Source: Methanosarcina sp. ERenArc_MAG2 (GTDB taxonomy: Archaea; Halobacteriota; Methanosarcinia; Methanosarcinales; Methanosarcinaceae). From it: a stretch of 64,000 bases of DNA. Of the stretch, positions 30,607-41,002 are shown one piece after another; the first letter of the stretch is position 1; every line of letters begins with the position of its first letter. The translations under genes and the position numbers were made by a program. Below the pieces are notes generated by a model. That model was not told where the DNA came from, ran no database searches, and saw only the letters and a list, made by a program, of their open reading frames with translations. The stretch spans positions 310,001 to 374,000 of the forward strand of contig JAMXHR010000009.1 in NCBI GenBank assembly GCA_023955635.1, in the 5' to 3' direction.

Positions 30607-32315
30607 ATGGATGAAGTAAAAGAAATACTAGCTAAAAACAAATTTTTTTGGAATTATTGGGGAAAAAAGGCGACAATAACTCCATATCAGAGATCTTAAA
30701 AAAAGCAAGAACTTACTTTGATAAGCCTTTGAGAACTCTGCCAGATTATAATCAGGAAAAAGACGGGCCCCTTGTAGAGTTTATAGTGCCTGATGAGTTA
30801 AAAGAAATCGAAAGATACTGGCTTCAGGAACCTTACACTTTTGTATCGATTCTGGAAGACCGCAGAACAAGACATTATAGGCTTGTTGAACCTTCACTCA
30901 CAAAGTTTGAGAAGGAACTCCTTGAGAGAATTTATGAGGATTTTCAGGATATACTGATTCTGGGGTCTACAACTTCCAATTTCGAAAAAGATACATTTCT
31001 TGTGGATAAAGCCCTCTTCCTCCTTGAAAGCTATAAGGCTGGAATTTCGGCATCGGCACTCCAAAAAATTATTTACTATCTTAGAAGAAACCTTCTAGGC
31101 TACGAAAAAATTAATTCCCTTCTTTATGATCCTTATATAGAGGATATTTCCTGCGATGGGGCAGAAGTTCCCCTTTATATTTATCATACAAGATATCTCA
31201 ATATTGAAAGTAATATTTCTTTTAAAGACGAGGAACTTGATTCCCTTGTAATTAAAATGTGCCAGTTGAATAACAAACATGTCTCTGTAAGCCAGCCAAT
31301 AGTTGATGCGAGACTCCAGGACGGATCGAGGCTTCAGGCTATATTAGGAAGAGAAATTACTCCCAGAGGCAGTTCTTTTACTATCCGTAAATTCAGGAAA
31401 GACCCCATGACTCCCATAGACCTGCTCGGCTATGAGACATGCGACCTTGATATGCTCGTATATCTCTGGCTGATTATCGAAAATGGTCACAATATTCTTT
31501 TTGCAGGAGGGACAGCGTCGGGGAAAACATCTATGCTCAATGCTACATCTCTATTCATGCCTTCTACAGCCAAGATAGTCTCTATCGAAGACACGAGGGA
31601 ACTCTTACTCTACCACAACAACTGGGTTTCCGGGATCGCAAGGCAAAGTTTTGCCGGAGACTCTACCGGAGAAGTTTCTATGTTTGACCTTTTAAGGGCC
31701 GCTCTCAGACAGCGTCCGGATTTCATCATTGTGGGTGAAGTGAGAGGCAGTGAAGCCCTTACCCTTTTCCAGGCAATGTCAACAGGGCATGCAACAAGTT
31801 CAACTATGCACGCAGGAGATGTACAGACCGTTATAAACAGGCTTACGCACGAGCCAATAAATGTACCTCACGTCATGTTGCAGTCTCTTGATGTACTCTG
31901 CATTCAGAAGCAGGCATACATAGGAGAGAAAAGAGTGAGAAGGACCCAAAGCCTTGTGGAAGTTCTTAATGTTGACCCTGAGACAGGGGATCTTGGCATA
32001 AATGAGCTTTTCAATTGGGAACCTTCAGAAGATTATTTCGTCAAGGTAGGGGATTCCCACACTATACAGGAGATCATGTATTCCCGAGGATGGGATACCA
32101 CTCAGTTGAGAATTGAAATGGACAATCGAAGAAAAATTCTAACCTATATGTATGAAAAAAACATAAGGAATTACATCCAGGTGTCCATTGTAGTCCAGGC
32201 ATACCAGAGCTATCCGAATATGGTTATGGAATGTATAGAAAATGATACCTTACAGAGTATGACAGAGGACATGGCTGCTCAAGAGGGGGAGCATGATTTA
32301 TACTGCTGTGGATGA
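30607..32315 (+). CDS. Type IV pilus/secretion ATPase, 1 frameshift
   Basis: Hexameric ATPase of the VirB11/TadA/ArlI superfamily that powers pilus assembly, about 569 residues. Walker A is GGTASGKTS (about residue 301) and Walker B FIIVGEVRG (about 373); SIEDTREL and STMHAGD are the Asp and His boxes. The real start is ATG 30607 behind a ribosome site. The frame breaks in the T7 run at 30642-30648 (one T lost), after which the protein runs FLELLGKKGDNNSISEI. The last 23 bases overlap the TadC-like gene. The large N-terminal region (about 200 residues) resembles archaeal TadA-type rather than archaellum ATPases. Confidence 0.85.
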
Positions 32316-34277
32316 ATTGGCATACAGATTTTTTGGAGACCTTTTTTATAGAAATAAAGAAAGCTTTCAGGATTTGAAGGCAAAAATACGCCAATCCCAC
32401 ATCTCCATGACAGTAGACCAGTACCTGGCCTCTGATTTAATGTATTCGATAATAGTAGGAATTTTTGGAGGGATTTTCGGCTTATGGCTGGGACTGAAAA
32501 CTTTTGGGGACCCAATTTCCCGCCTTAGCCTTTTCGTGGATTCTAAAATTGCTGGTTTTGCAGGAGAACATGTTTATCTTCTTGCAATCCTAACCGCCCT
32601 TTTAGTGTTTGTTACATGTTTTATTATCGTATTTTTCCTGATATACATTTATCCCTATTTTCAGACAAATAACCGGTGTGCCTGTATAGATAGATCCATG
32701 CTTCCGGCAATAACTTACATGTATGCTCTGACAAAAGGAGGGATGTCGGTTTATGATGTATTCAGATCTCTGAACAGGTATACCCATATATTTGGCGCAA
32801 GTGCGGAAGAAATATCCTATATTGTAAGGGACATGGATTACCTTGGAAAAGACTTTATAAGCGCTCTTAAATCTGCCAAAGAACGTACCTCTTCAGATGT
32901 TTTTAAGGATTTTGTTGATGGATTAATTATTGTTTCAAGTAGCGGAACCATAAACGAGTACATAAAAAGCAAGGCTGATCAATATCAATACACGGCAGAG
33001 CTGGCAAACAGAAGTCTGTTACAGAGGCTTGACGTTCTTGCCGAAGTCTACGTGACAGCACTCGTTGCAGGGCCCCTTTTCATAATGGTAACCCTTGTTA
33101 TGCTCCAGTTCTTCAAGCCGGCTTCAGCTCAGATCCTTTACATGCTTATTTATGTTATAGTGCCTGTTGCAACTCTTCTTTATATGGTACTTCTCGATAC
33201 CGTGGGGGAACTTTCTTTTAATCCTAAGAAAGGTAGAGTTTCTAGTTTTTCAATAAACCTTTCAGATATTCCAGAGATTGAGTCCGGGCTAACTGAAGAG
33301 GAGGAGAAAGAGAGGAGTAAAAAGTACAGGCTATACAGACAGCTCTTCCATATCAAAGGCATGCTGTTCAATCCCTACAGGACTTTGCGGGACGAACCAA
33401 GATACACGTTTTTCATCGCAGTTCCGGTTGGGCTATATTATCTCTCCAATCTTCCAAAAAAGATTGCAGGCAAGATCAATTTTAGCCATTTGTTGAATGT
33501 AAATTTTGACCATGTAAGCAATAGTACTATACACTTGGCCACCTTGATTGATGATTATATTATAATTTTCACCGTCATTCTCCTTATTCCCTTCATCATC
33601 TTTTATGAGATCAAGGCCTGGAGGATACACAAGATTGACGAAAGAATGCCTGATATGCTTAGGAACCTTTCCAGCATGAATGACTCTGGAATTTTGCTTT
33701 CAAATTCCTTAAAAATGATAGCAGAATCTAAAATGGGTATCTTAAGCAAAGAACTTGTGAAGTTAAAAGAAGATGTTTCCTGGGGCACTTCCACTTCAAG
33801 AGCCCTCATGAAGCTTGAGAACAATATAAGAACAGCTTCTTCAAGCAGGATTCTTCACATTCTCGTAAAAGCAAATGAATCCACAAATGATCTTAAAAGT
33901 GTACTCTCTATTACTTCTTTACAGGCTAAGACCGAGGAAGGGCTGAAAAAAGAGCGCTCGTCACAAATGGTCATTTATATAGTAACTATCTATGTATCCT
34001 TCTTCGTCTTCCTTTTCATAGTCTATATCCTGGCCACAAATTTCTTCCCGCAAACTGCCGCATTTGCAACCTCTTCCCAGGCAGGGGGACTGGAGGAGTC
34101 GGAAACGGATATTTCAATATCGAGGAGTATAGTATGCTCATGTTCCACTCAGCCCTGGTACAGGCTTTTACTTCCGGCCTCATTGCCGGAAAGATGGGAC
34201 AGGGTTCTGCGTATTTGGGCCTGAAATACAGTGTAAGTATGGTGATAGTTACTTATCTGGTTTTCATGTTTGTTTGA
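32293..34277 (+). CDS. TadC/ArlJ-like pilus platform membrane protein, 1 frameshift
   Basis: Membrane platform on which the ATPase drives pilin insertion, about 661 residues. It contains two T2SF-type halves: a first with several membrane segments up to about residue 310, and a second from about 370, with soluble loops between. One base is lost in or near the G5 run at 34083-34090; the true frame reads GVGNGYFNIEEYSMLMFHSA and ends VTYLVFMFV at TGA 34275-34277. The ATG lies inside the end of the ATPase gene, so the two are coupled. Confidence 0.82.
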
Positions 34278-35457
34278 CCCTATGTTGAGAAGTTGAAGGA
34301 TCTGGTCCGGATAAACTCTCAATTTCATCCTTCTTTTTGACCTGACCGGAATAAAGCAATAGTTCAAAATTACCTCCGTAGAAATAAAGGTGCGTAGAAA
34401 ATACAAAAGCCTGGAAAATTATTTTGAAAACTCGACCATATTTATGAATTTTCATGCAGACGAAGACCACAATCCCAGCCGATATATGTATAGTATTTCA
34501 TTGGTCATCGGTTAAGGAATTTTCTTGCCTGAAGGCTATCGATTTTCTGTCATAAATTGGCCTCAAATTTTAGCCTCTTTACCTAAAATCGATACCCTGT
34601 TCAAGTTCAAAGTCTATATAAATTTTGAACATATGTCAAGGGAATGAATACAATTTATCATGATTCCTCACTTAACCGAAGACGCATGTATAGTATTTCT
34701 CTTTTCCAAAAAACGGTGTTATGTGGCTATGTTTTGTGCTAAACGGATATATAATTCCCGAGTAACCTGAATAGCACCTTTCGGTCGTTTTTGTCCCGCA
34801 CAGCTGCGCGGCTGGAATCCATCGACTTCGATTAAATGAAAATAGAAACTTCAGCCACACTGGAAAAATCAAAGATCAAAATATCAACCCTTTATTGTGG
34901 ACGACCTGGGAAGCCGAGATCTTTACATTGATGCCAAAAAATCGCCATCGATAAAGTCATCGTCCTCAAAACAATGCTTTACAATATCTGTATCAAAACT
35001 GAAATTAACTGAAATTAATTGGCCTAATATAGTTAATAAAAATATTTAGTTTCATAACATAAATTTTTTAGTTTCTTTTGAGATTTTTAGGGGACAGAAT
35101 CATTCACCACCCGGAAAAATCATAAAAGAACAAATTTAAATTGAATCTGAAAAAGAATAATCTTTTAATTTGAAAATTATAAACTGTTTAGCGAAGTTAC
35201 TTTTTAATATTATTGACCTTATCCCCAGTTTTTTCCAAGAAGATAGTATAATTTAAAACTCTATTCTTAAAAATTGACCTCATTAGAGCCTTGAAGGAAT
35301 TAACGTAATTATGTAAAAGTCTGCACCTGAAGGATTTAACTATAACGCATTTCCAGAGTGATATGATCCAGCTAAAAGTAGTAAAAACCATATGAAGAGA
35401 ATCGAAAACGAAAGAAAGAATTCAAGATAAAAACAAGTTGAGTAAAGAAAGAGGAAA
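34278..35457. other. Long gene-free stretch with MITE copy 2
   Basis: Contains the MITE at 34499-34688 and AT-rich DNA. A near-palindrome CCGCACAGCTGCGCGG lies near 34796. No intact gene seen; short frames look like noise. Confidence 0.5.
34499..34688 (-). mobile_element. MITE, family 1 copy 2 (190 bp)
   Basis: The inverse of the element at 23737, with the same terminal repeats. The flanks TATAGTATTT at 34489-34498 and 34689-34698 are a 10-base target duplication. The middle has diverged from copy 1, but both ends (38 and about 45 bases) are almost identical. No ORF. Confidence 0.8.
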
Positions 35458-35478
35458 AAGCACCTTTTTAAGGTGCTT
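35458..35478 (-). terminator. Terminator of the pilin gene
   Basis: On the minus strand AAGCACCTT and AAGGTGCTT form a perfect 9-base stem with a 3-base loop followed by T5, 10 bases after the pilin stop. Confidence 0.75.
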
Positions 35479-35488
35479 AAATTTGCAT

Positions 35489-35983
35489 TTAGACCCTTAT
35501 CTTCTTGTCGCAAATGAGCTGATTGGTCTGGGTATCGATAACTTTGATATTGATAGTATCACCTGGTGCAGGCCCAAGTTGAGGTGAGAGGGTACCAAAA
35601 GCATTATTTGAACCGTCATTAGTCAACTTGAGTGTCTTCACAGAACCAACATCAAAGACACCAAGATCAGTAGCTTTAATAACAACAGACGTATTGCCAT
35701 TAAGGGATGCGGTAACTTTTGTTTTTAAAGGATCTTCGAAATGAATCGGCTCTCCTCCAAGGTGTTCGAATCTTACACCTGCTACTGCAGTAAGATAACT
35801 ACCACTAATAATACCGGCTGATTTAATGTCGAGGTTCGCCTGCGGTGCGGATTCGGCAGGTCCCTGTCCAAAAACGGAAGATCCGATTGCGGCGGCGAGG
35901 ATGACGGTTATTGCAACCATCAGAATGACACCGATAACCGGGGAAACTGCGTGAGTATTTTTAAACAATTTCTTGAAATCCAT
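35489..35983 (-). CDS. Archaeal type IV pilin
   Basis: 164 residues. The N-terminus THAVSPVIGVILMVAITVIL is the archaeal Pilin_N (DUF1628) signature: a short basic leader, likely cut after Ala12 by a PibD/EppA-type peptidase, then the hydrophobic assembly helix. The rest is a small beta-rich head. A strong GGAGG ribosome site and its own promoter and terminator suggest high expression, as expected for a major pilin. It is divergent from the two minor pilin-like genes to the right and close to the ATPase/TadC pair. Confidence 0.85.
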   Translation of the reverse strand: MDFKKLFKNTHAVSPVIGVILMVAITVILAAAIGSSVFGQGPAESAPQANLDIKSAGIISGSYLTAVAGVRFEHLGGEPIHFEDPLKTKVTASLNGNTSVVIKATDLGVFDVGSVKTLKLTNDGSNNAFGTLSPQLGPAPGDTINIKVIDTQTNQLICDKKIRV

Positions 35984-36281
35984 ATGTTTCTCCCTCCTGA
36001 TTAAAGGTATTCGGACAGGACAGCCTGCCAGATACTTTTAACACCTGAAATACATACTTAAACAGTTTTTGAGTTTTAACTTTATACCATTTTACCCTTC
36101 ATTTCTATATAAATTTTTGCTGAATGTTTGGAGCATAATTTACATTTTTTAATCAACTTTTTTACCAAGATAATAATTATCAACTCTACATTAAATAACT
36201 TTTCTTAGACAGTCAGGTTAATATTCAATTAGCAACATTTTAGGGAGTCAGGCAACAAATTTGTAGAAGGTGATTCTTGTC
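35984..36281. promoter_or_regulatory. Divergent promoter region of pilin genes
   Basis: On the minus strand TTTATATAG (36105-36113) is a good TATA box for the pilin at 35983, leaving a leader of about 95 bases. For the plus-strand gene, GAAGGTGAT at 36267-36275 is a ribosome site that favours GTG 36282 as start. Confidence 0.55.
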
Positions 36282-37256
36282 GTGGAGGGTAAAAAATGCA
36301 GAGCACTTGGCAAGGACTATAGGGCAGTTTCAGAAGTATATGGGCAACTGCTCATGATGAGTATAGTCGTTATAGCTTTTTCCACAATAGCCTTAACCGT
36401 ATTTTCAGATGGAGCCTTGAATCCGGAGCATACTCCGCATACTGATCTGCAAGAAAATATCAATACAAATACCAATCGCGTATATATCACACACAGTGGA
36501 GGAGAAGCTATTGACCTGTCAGCCATCAAAATAATACTCATCGCCGACGGGCAGCGGTATGAATTCAACAAGTCCGACTTCAAAGATCCAGACGATACTG
36601 ACCCCGACGATGCTGTTTTCATGCTTGGGGATTGCATAGTAATTAATAACGAAAACATCAAGAGTGGGATTGATATAGACATGTTATTTGTGGATATGCC
36701 TTCTCAGCAGGTAATCCAGAGAACAGCGCTCCAGCAAGGCCCTACGAAAGTCCCGTACTGGATAACTCCTTGCCCATACGGGAGTGTTTACGACAATTCT
36801 ACAAATAAATTCCTGCCCACAGAAATGGTTGATGGGATGAATGACGGACTTTTTATAAAGGCGCAAGTTCCGAAAAAACCAGAATCAGTATACCAGGAGT
36901 TCACGTTTGGTATAGATGCCGATGAAATGGACATTTCAGATTCCTCAAAGCCAGTAAAGTTAAAAGTAATTTACAGATCCCAGGGCTGCAGCCCGGATGA
37001 GATTCCGCTTTCGATATATGACGGTTCTGATTGGACGCAGATAGGTCTCAAAATGAAAAACTATAGCAGCTTCGATGATTGCAAAAACAGTAATTCAAAT
37101 ATTTACGAAATAACTTCATATGTTAATGCTTCTGAAAAACTTGAAAATCTCAAAGTTAGGTTTTCAGCCACAGAAAATTCAGATGAACATGATCCAGATG
37201 AACAGAATGAAAAGTTTTATGAGATTGACTTCATCGGGATTCATATAGAGTTGTAA
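36282..37256 (+). CDS. Pilin-like protein with large extracellular domain
   Basis: About 324 residues. The N-terminal YRAVSEVYGQLLMMSIVVIA is a variant class III (pilin-type) signal followed by a hydrophobic helix. The head carries acidic stretches (DPDDTDPDDA) and a C-terminal beta-rich domain. GTG 36282 is preferred over GTG 36270 because GGTGAT sits just upstream. Probably a minor pilin or tip adhesin of the same filament. The next gene follows by 41 bases. Confidence 0.65.
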   Translation: MEGKKCRALGKDYRAVSEVYGQLLMMSIVVIAFSTIALTVFSDGALNPEHTPHTDLQENINTNTNRVYITHSGGEAIDLSAIKIILIADGQRYEFNKSDFKDPDDTDPDDAVFMLGDCIVINNENIKSGIDIDMLFVDMPSQQVIQRTALQQGPTKVPYWITPCPYGSVYDNSTNKFLPTEMVDGMNDGLFIKAQVPKKPESVYQEFTFGIDADEMDISDSSKPVKLKVIYRSQGCSPDEIPLSIYDGSDWTQIGLKMKNYSSFDDCKNSNSNIYEITSYVNASEKLENLKVRFSATENSDEHDPDEQNEKFYEIDFIGIHIEL

Positions 37257-37297
37257 TTTCGGAAGGTAGGAGGCTGAGGCAAGGGGGTCAACAAGAA

Positions 37298-38317
37298 ATG
37301 AAGAAAAATAATGGAAATAAAAATGAGTCCGAAAGAAGATCTTTTTTCCGTTCGGAGTCTGCAACAGCAACTGTTATTGGGGCAGTATTACTTCTAGGAA
37401 TTATATTTACGGTGTTTGCCATCATACGGATAGATGCTGTTCCGGAGTGGAAAAATGATGCAGAGTACTCTCATATGGATGATATAGGGGAGGATATGGC
37501 AGATCTTAAGTCAAAAATTGATATGATGTCAACAATCCTGGCTTTAAACTCTAATTCCTCATACATCAACTCTTCGAATCCAAATTCCTTAGCTCCTCCG
37601 CTAGTTATGAATGTGCCTTTCCATATGGGCGGTGGAGAAATTCCGTTTATAGACTCCATAAAATCCAGTGGGAATCTTGCTGTAAATAAGGATAGGTACG
37701 TTATGAGCATAATAGTAAACCCTGAGGACGATGAGCCTTACTTCCAATCTATCAACTGTGGCACCATTAATTACAGTTCTCAAAACAGATATTATGTAGA
37801 TCAGGTTTTCAGTTATGAAAACGGAGCCCTGATCCTTAAACAGAAAGACCAGGCAGTCATGATGCTCTACCCTTCTATTCTTATTTCCAATGTATCGACC
37901 AATGAAAATAATGTTTCGAATTATGATGTTTCGATAAACGCCATAAGGGTTTTGCAGAAACCCTATATTCCCTCAGAGATTATTTCCTCAAATAGTCGGT
38001 GTTCTCTTCGCCTGACAGGAATCGGTTACCAACCTCTCTATGATAGTGAGATAAAAAGCTCAGGGAACATAGACAGATTTGTGTTAACAATTACCACAGA
38101 ATATCCCAAAGTATGGGAGCGTTATTTTGAAAAAATAATGGAAAATGCAGGAATAAGCCAGGAAAAATACAACCTTACGAATGAAAGCAAAAATGTACGC
38201 TTAATTTTCCCTGAGATATCAGATCCAGCAAGTGAAAATGAATCAACATTGGAGATAAAAAGATTATATATAAGCGAAACCGAAATCAAGGCCGAGCCTG
38301 AAATTGGCTTAAACTGA
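37298..38317 (+). CDS. Pilin-like membrane-anchored protein
   Basis: 339 residues. SESATATVIGAVLLLGIIFTVFAII is a hydrophobic N-terminal helix with a basic leader, resembling pilin-type signals, then a long beta-rich ectodomain rich in Asn and Ser. It contains two Cys that could form a disulfide. It is in the same operon as the previous gene. The C-terminal motif VRLIFP..LEIKRLYISETEI recurs in a gene fragment just downstream, so a paralog once stood there. Confidence 0.65.
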   Translation: MKKNNGNKNESERRSFFRSESATATVIGAVLLLGIIFTVFAIIRIDAVPEWKNDAEYSHMDDIGEDMADLKSKIDMMSTILALNSNSSYINSSNPNSLAPPLVMNVPFHMGGGEIPFIDSIKSSGNLAVNKDRYVMSIIVNPEDDEPYFQSINCGTINYSSQNRYYVDQVFSYENGALILKQKDQAVMMLYPSILISNVSTNENNVSNYDVSINAIRVLQKPYIPSEIISSNSRCSLRLTGIGYQPLYDSEIKSSGNIDRFVLTITTEYPKVWERYFEKIMENAGISQEKYNLTNESKNVRLIFPEISDPASENESTLEIKRLYISETEIKAEPEIGLN

Positions 38318-38346
38318 ATAAAGAGGAAATTAAAGGAAAAAATTAG

Positions 38347-38520
38347 GGATACTTAGGAAATCGAGAGAAAAAATATAAGCGAAAAAACGAAAAGGATTAT
38401 AAGATTGAATATCTCCCTGATTCCAACTCCGTGCGTTTCTCATTCCTTCCCGGCAGTAGCAAAAAACTTGAAAGGCTCTATGTGAGTAAAGTGATGATAC
38501 ATACAGAAGTCGGAGCCTGA
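38347..38520 (+). pseudogene. C-terminal remnant of a pilin-like paralog
   Basis: An open stretch without a good start, ending at TGA 38518-38520, encodes SVRFSFLPGSSKKLERLYVS followed by KVMIHTEVGA. It lines up with the end of the preceding protein (NVRLIFP..., LEIKRLYISETEI). It is a broken duplicate. Confidence 0.5.
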
Positions 38521-38675
38521 TAAAGTTTTAATTTTTTTATTTCACAGACTGGATTTAAAATATAATGGTTGAAGCGTGCATAATTTCTCAATGTATTAAA
38601 TAATACCGAAAATGAAAAAACACATAAATGAATATCAACTATCTTGCAGTCTGCCTTCACTGACGGAAAAGAAAA

Positions 38676-38745
38676 AGGCATATGGATTCTATATCCGCTT
38701 GCACCGAAAACTCGGATAAGCTGGAGAAAAGGGATCCATATGCCT
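38676..38745 (+). promoter_or_regulatory. Inverted repeat enclosing the fdhD start codon
   Basis: AGGCATATGGAT (38676-38687) and ATCCATATGCCT (38734-38745) are perfect 12-base complements, and ATCCG/CGGAT (38693-38697, 38713-38717) pair inside. The ATG at 38740 lies in the 3' arm, so folding would hide the start of fdhD if this region is transcribed. Confidence 0.5.
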
Positions 38746-39492
38746 GAAAAATATGCAACTTATTATCCTGCAACAAGAATTTATTCAGACGGCAGGACCG
38801 AAGATATTAAAGTGCTGCTCGCAAGAGAATGCCCTGTTAAACTTTTTCTTGACGGAAAACTTTTTACGACGCTCTTTGCTTCCCCACTCGAACTCAAAGA
38901 GCTTGCAGTCGGGCACCTGATCACAGAAGGAATTGTCAGTTTCAGGGAGATTGAAAGCGTCGAAGTTGAAGGGAATGAAGTTAATATTCTGACCCGAAAA
39001 GATCAGCAACCCCTTCGTACCAAAACAGCCAAAGAAGCTGAAAAAGAAGAAAAGGCCAGCAAAGAAATCTTTGTCGATTCGGTCTCTGTTTTCGAACCTG
39101 AAGTCCTTTTTGCAGGCACAGGACATCTCGAATCCGATACATACAAACTTACCAGAGGGACTCATCTGGCAGCCCTGATAGACATAAAAGGAAAAGTTTC
39201 GGTACGGATTGTTGATGTCGGAAGGCACAATGCCGTAGACAAAGCAGTAGGAGCCGCCCTTTTCAAGGGCCTTGACCTCTCACAACATTATATGCTTTCT
39301 ACAGGCAGACAGCCCGCCTATATGGTCACAAAAGTGGCAAGGGCAGGAATTCCCCTTGTCGCGACCAAAGCCATGCCCTTCGATTCAGGCGTTGAAGCCG
39401 CAAAAAACACAAACGTGTGCCTTATAGGCCAGCTCAGAAAAGAATCGATGCTCATCTTTGCCAGTGAATGGCGGGTAAAAACCAAAAGATGA
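38740..39492 (+). CDS. fdhD: FdhD-like sulfur carrier for molybdo/tungsto-enzymes
   Basis: FdhD passes sulfur from a desulfurase to the metal cofactor of formate dehydrogenase-type enzymes. About 250 residues. Family blocks are visible: ASPLELKELAVGHLITEGIV, DVGRHNAVDKAVG, STGRQPAYMVTKVARAGIP and VATKAMPFDSGVEAA. The usual CxxC of E. coli FdhD is not seen; only single cysteines (RECPV, NVCLIG) occur. A charged insertion (residues about 95-115) is rich in Lys and Glu. I prefer ATG 38740 over the extended frame from 38644, because the extension is the inverted-repeat leader. Confidence 0.8.
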   Translation: MPEKYATYYPATRIYSDGRTEDIKVLLARECPVKLFLDGKLFTTLFASPLELKELAVGHLITEGIVSFREIESVEVEGNEVNILTRKDQQPLRTKTAKEAEKEEKASKEIFVDSVSVFEPEVLFAGTGHLESDTYKLTRGTHLAALIDIKGKVSVRIVDVGRHNAVDKAVGAALFKGLDLSQHYMLSTGRQPAYMVTKVARAGIPLVATKAMPFDSGVEAAKNTNVCLIGQLRKESMLIFASEWRVKTKR

Positions 39493-39816
39493 GAATTCGC
39501 TAAAAACCGCTCATATTCATTTATATGTAAAACGGCTTTTAGCATAGCTTTAGCTTTTACCAGAAGGTGCAATGTTATTGATTCCAAAACCGTAGAAGCT
39601 CTAAAATCAAATTTAAACGCTGAAAAAGGAGAAAACTAAAAAAAATAATCCCTCAAAAAAGAAAATTCCGTATGTAATCCATTATAATATTATTTCTTCT
39701 GCCTGGGAAAGAGACAAACATCAGCTATGAAAGATTGTGCCCAGTCTGTAACAGATGCCTAAGGAAATCGGCTGCATCCGGCTTGTCCAGGCGCTTTCTC
39801 CAGCTTGGTTAAAATC
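39493..39816. other. Intergenic between convergent fdhD and pspC
   Basis: GCTAAAAACCG (39499-39509) and CGGCTTTTAGC (39533-39543) form an 11-base stem with one mismatch just after fdhD, a weak terminator. Nothing else is recognised. Confidence 0.35.
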
Positions 39817-40241
39817 TCATCTTTGGAGATTGCTGCGCCGGGTGCTGGGAACCATCTCAACGCTCTCTTCCGGAGGCATGATTATTGCCAGGATAATATA
39901 TATGACAATGCCGATTCCTTCCAGAACAAGGGCTGCAAAAGCGAGCCTTATGAAGGTCGGGTCAATATCAAAGTATTCTCCTAACCCGCCACAGACTCCA
40001 AAGAGCTTGCGGTCGGTCTTGCTCCTGGTGAGCCGCCGCTTCATTGTGTAGATGGTGCTTTTTTCTTCTCCGGGCTCTTCCCTTTTTTCTTCTCTCGTCT
40101 CTGTTCGGACTTCTTTTTCTTCGATTTTTTCTTCAGGTTTTGCCCACGATTCCTCCGTATAGCCAGTTCTAAGTTCTCCCGGAGCTTCAAAAAAATGTTC
40201 TTTATTTTCCTTTTTTCTTGAGATTCTGGATTTTCCTGCAT
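39817..40241 (-). CDS. PspC-domain membrane protein, 1 frameshift
   Basis: About 142 residues once one A is restored in the A6 run (T6 at 40211-40216 on the plus strand). The N-terminal acidic tail reads EHFFEAPGELRTGYTEESWA and then a Glu/Lys-rich linker. The PspC domain is KLFGVCGGLGEYFDIDPTFI plus a membrane helix (LVLEGIGIVIYIILAIIMPP). PspC proteins sense envelope stress in bacteria; the archaeal role is unknown. Without the repair, the first 66 residues would be a meaningless Lys-rich peptide, which is why I join the frames. Confidence 0.72.
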
Positions 40242-40411
40242 ATTGACTATTTAATTCCCCAGGATTTATATTATTATGGTACTTTTTCTACCTTTTTTAT
40301 TATTTTTATTTCATCCTTTAATTTTAGTGGTTATCTGAACAACCGCATCCCTTTTCCCTGAAGAAAACTTCGTATAACATAAGAAGAAGCAGTAAAACCA
40401 CAAAAATACCT

Positions 40412-40606
40412 TCAGGTCCCGGAAAGCAATTCTTTTGCAGTTCCCATGGTTGCAGTTGTGCTAACCCCTATTTTCAGGTGAAATCGATCCAGTAGGGTTC
40501 CTGCCCCGAGAGTACAGAGGGAAATCACTACCATATTAAGAGCTGCCGGACGTTTTCCCAGGAAACGGGCAACCACCATCATAGTTACTGCATTGGTCGC
40601 CGGACC
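40412..40606 (-). pseudogene. C-terminal remnant of a permease
   Basis: The minus strand encodes GPATNAVTMMVVARFLGKRP and continues with VISLCTLGAGTLLDRF to TGA at 40412-40414. This resembles the end of the PF03773 (ArsP/YraQ-type) permeases, whose GPATNA motif is typical. The preceding part of the permease is missing, and the sequence joins directly to an ArsR-like fragment. Confidence 0.5.
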
Positions 40607-40857
40607 TGCTCGTCTACGATGTAATAAACCGTAAATTTTCCTTCCCTTCTGACTCTCACAAAGTCAAGCCCTGAAGGTGCGGAGGCCATGCGAGACTGCG
40701 GACTGAGTGACATCGAGGATCTGTTCGAGTTCGCACACACATCTCTTTTTGCCTTAATAAAAAGGACTTTCAGGCGAAATCGGATTAAAGCGCCTGAAAA
40801 ACCGCAGCCATCAAAGAGATATTTTCTGTATCAGGAACCGTTTGCAGCAGGTTTCAT
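40607..40857 (-). pseudogene. Decayed ArsR-family regulator
   Basis: From ATG 40857 the minus strand shows MKPAANGS, DTENISLMAAVFQAL and CELEQILDVTQSAVSHGLRT, then FVRVRREGKFTVYYIVDEQV in different frames, a winged-helix ArsR protein with several breaks. It fuses at 40606 into the permease tail, so a deletion seems to have removed the gene ends between them. Confidence 0.5.
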
Positions 40858-40942
40858 ATCTGCTTCGTGTTCACTCTTTTATAGTTATCTTGTATGACTA
40901 TATGAACAACTGATCATATACCAATATCTCTTTGATGGCTGC
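40804..40942. repeat. 20-bp perfect inverted repeat
   Basis: GCAGCCATCAAAGAGATATT (40804-40823) reappears inverted at 40923-40942. The right copy encodes the ISLMAA stretch of the ArsR remnant in the opposite direction, so this is an inverted partial duplication of that gene. Confidence 0.6.
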
Positions 40943-41002
40943 AGCAATTGAAGAGACTATAAAAGTTGTTATTTTATCTTAAAACCTTTTCATTACTTGT
41001 TT

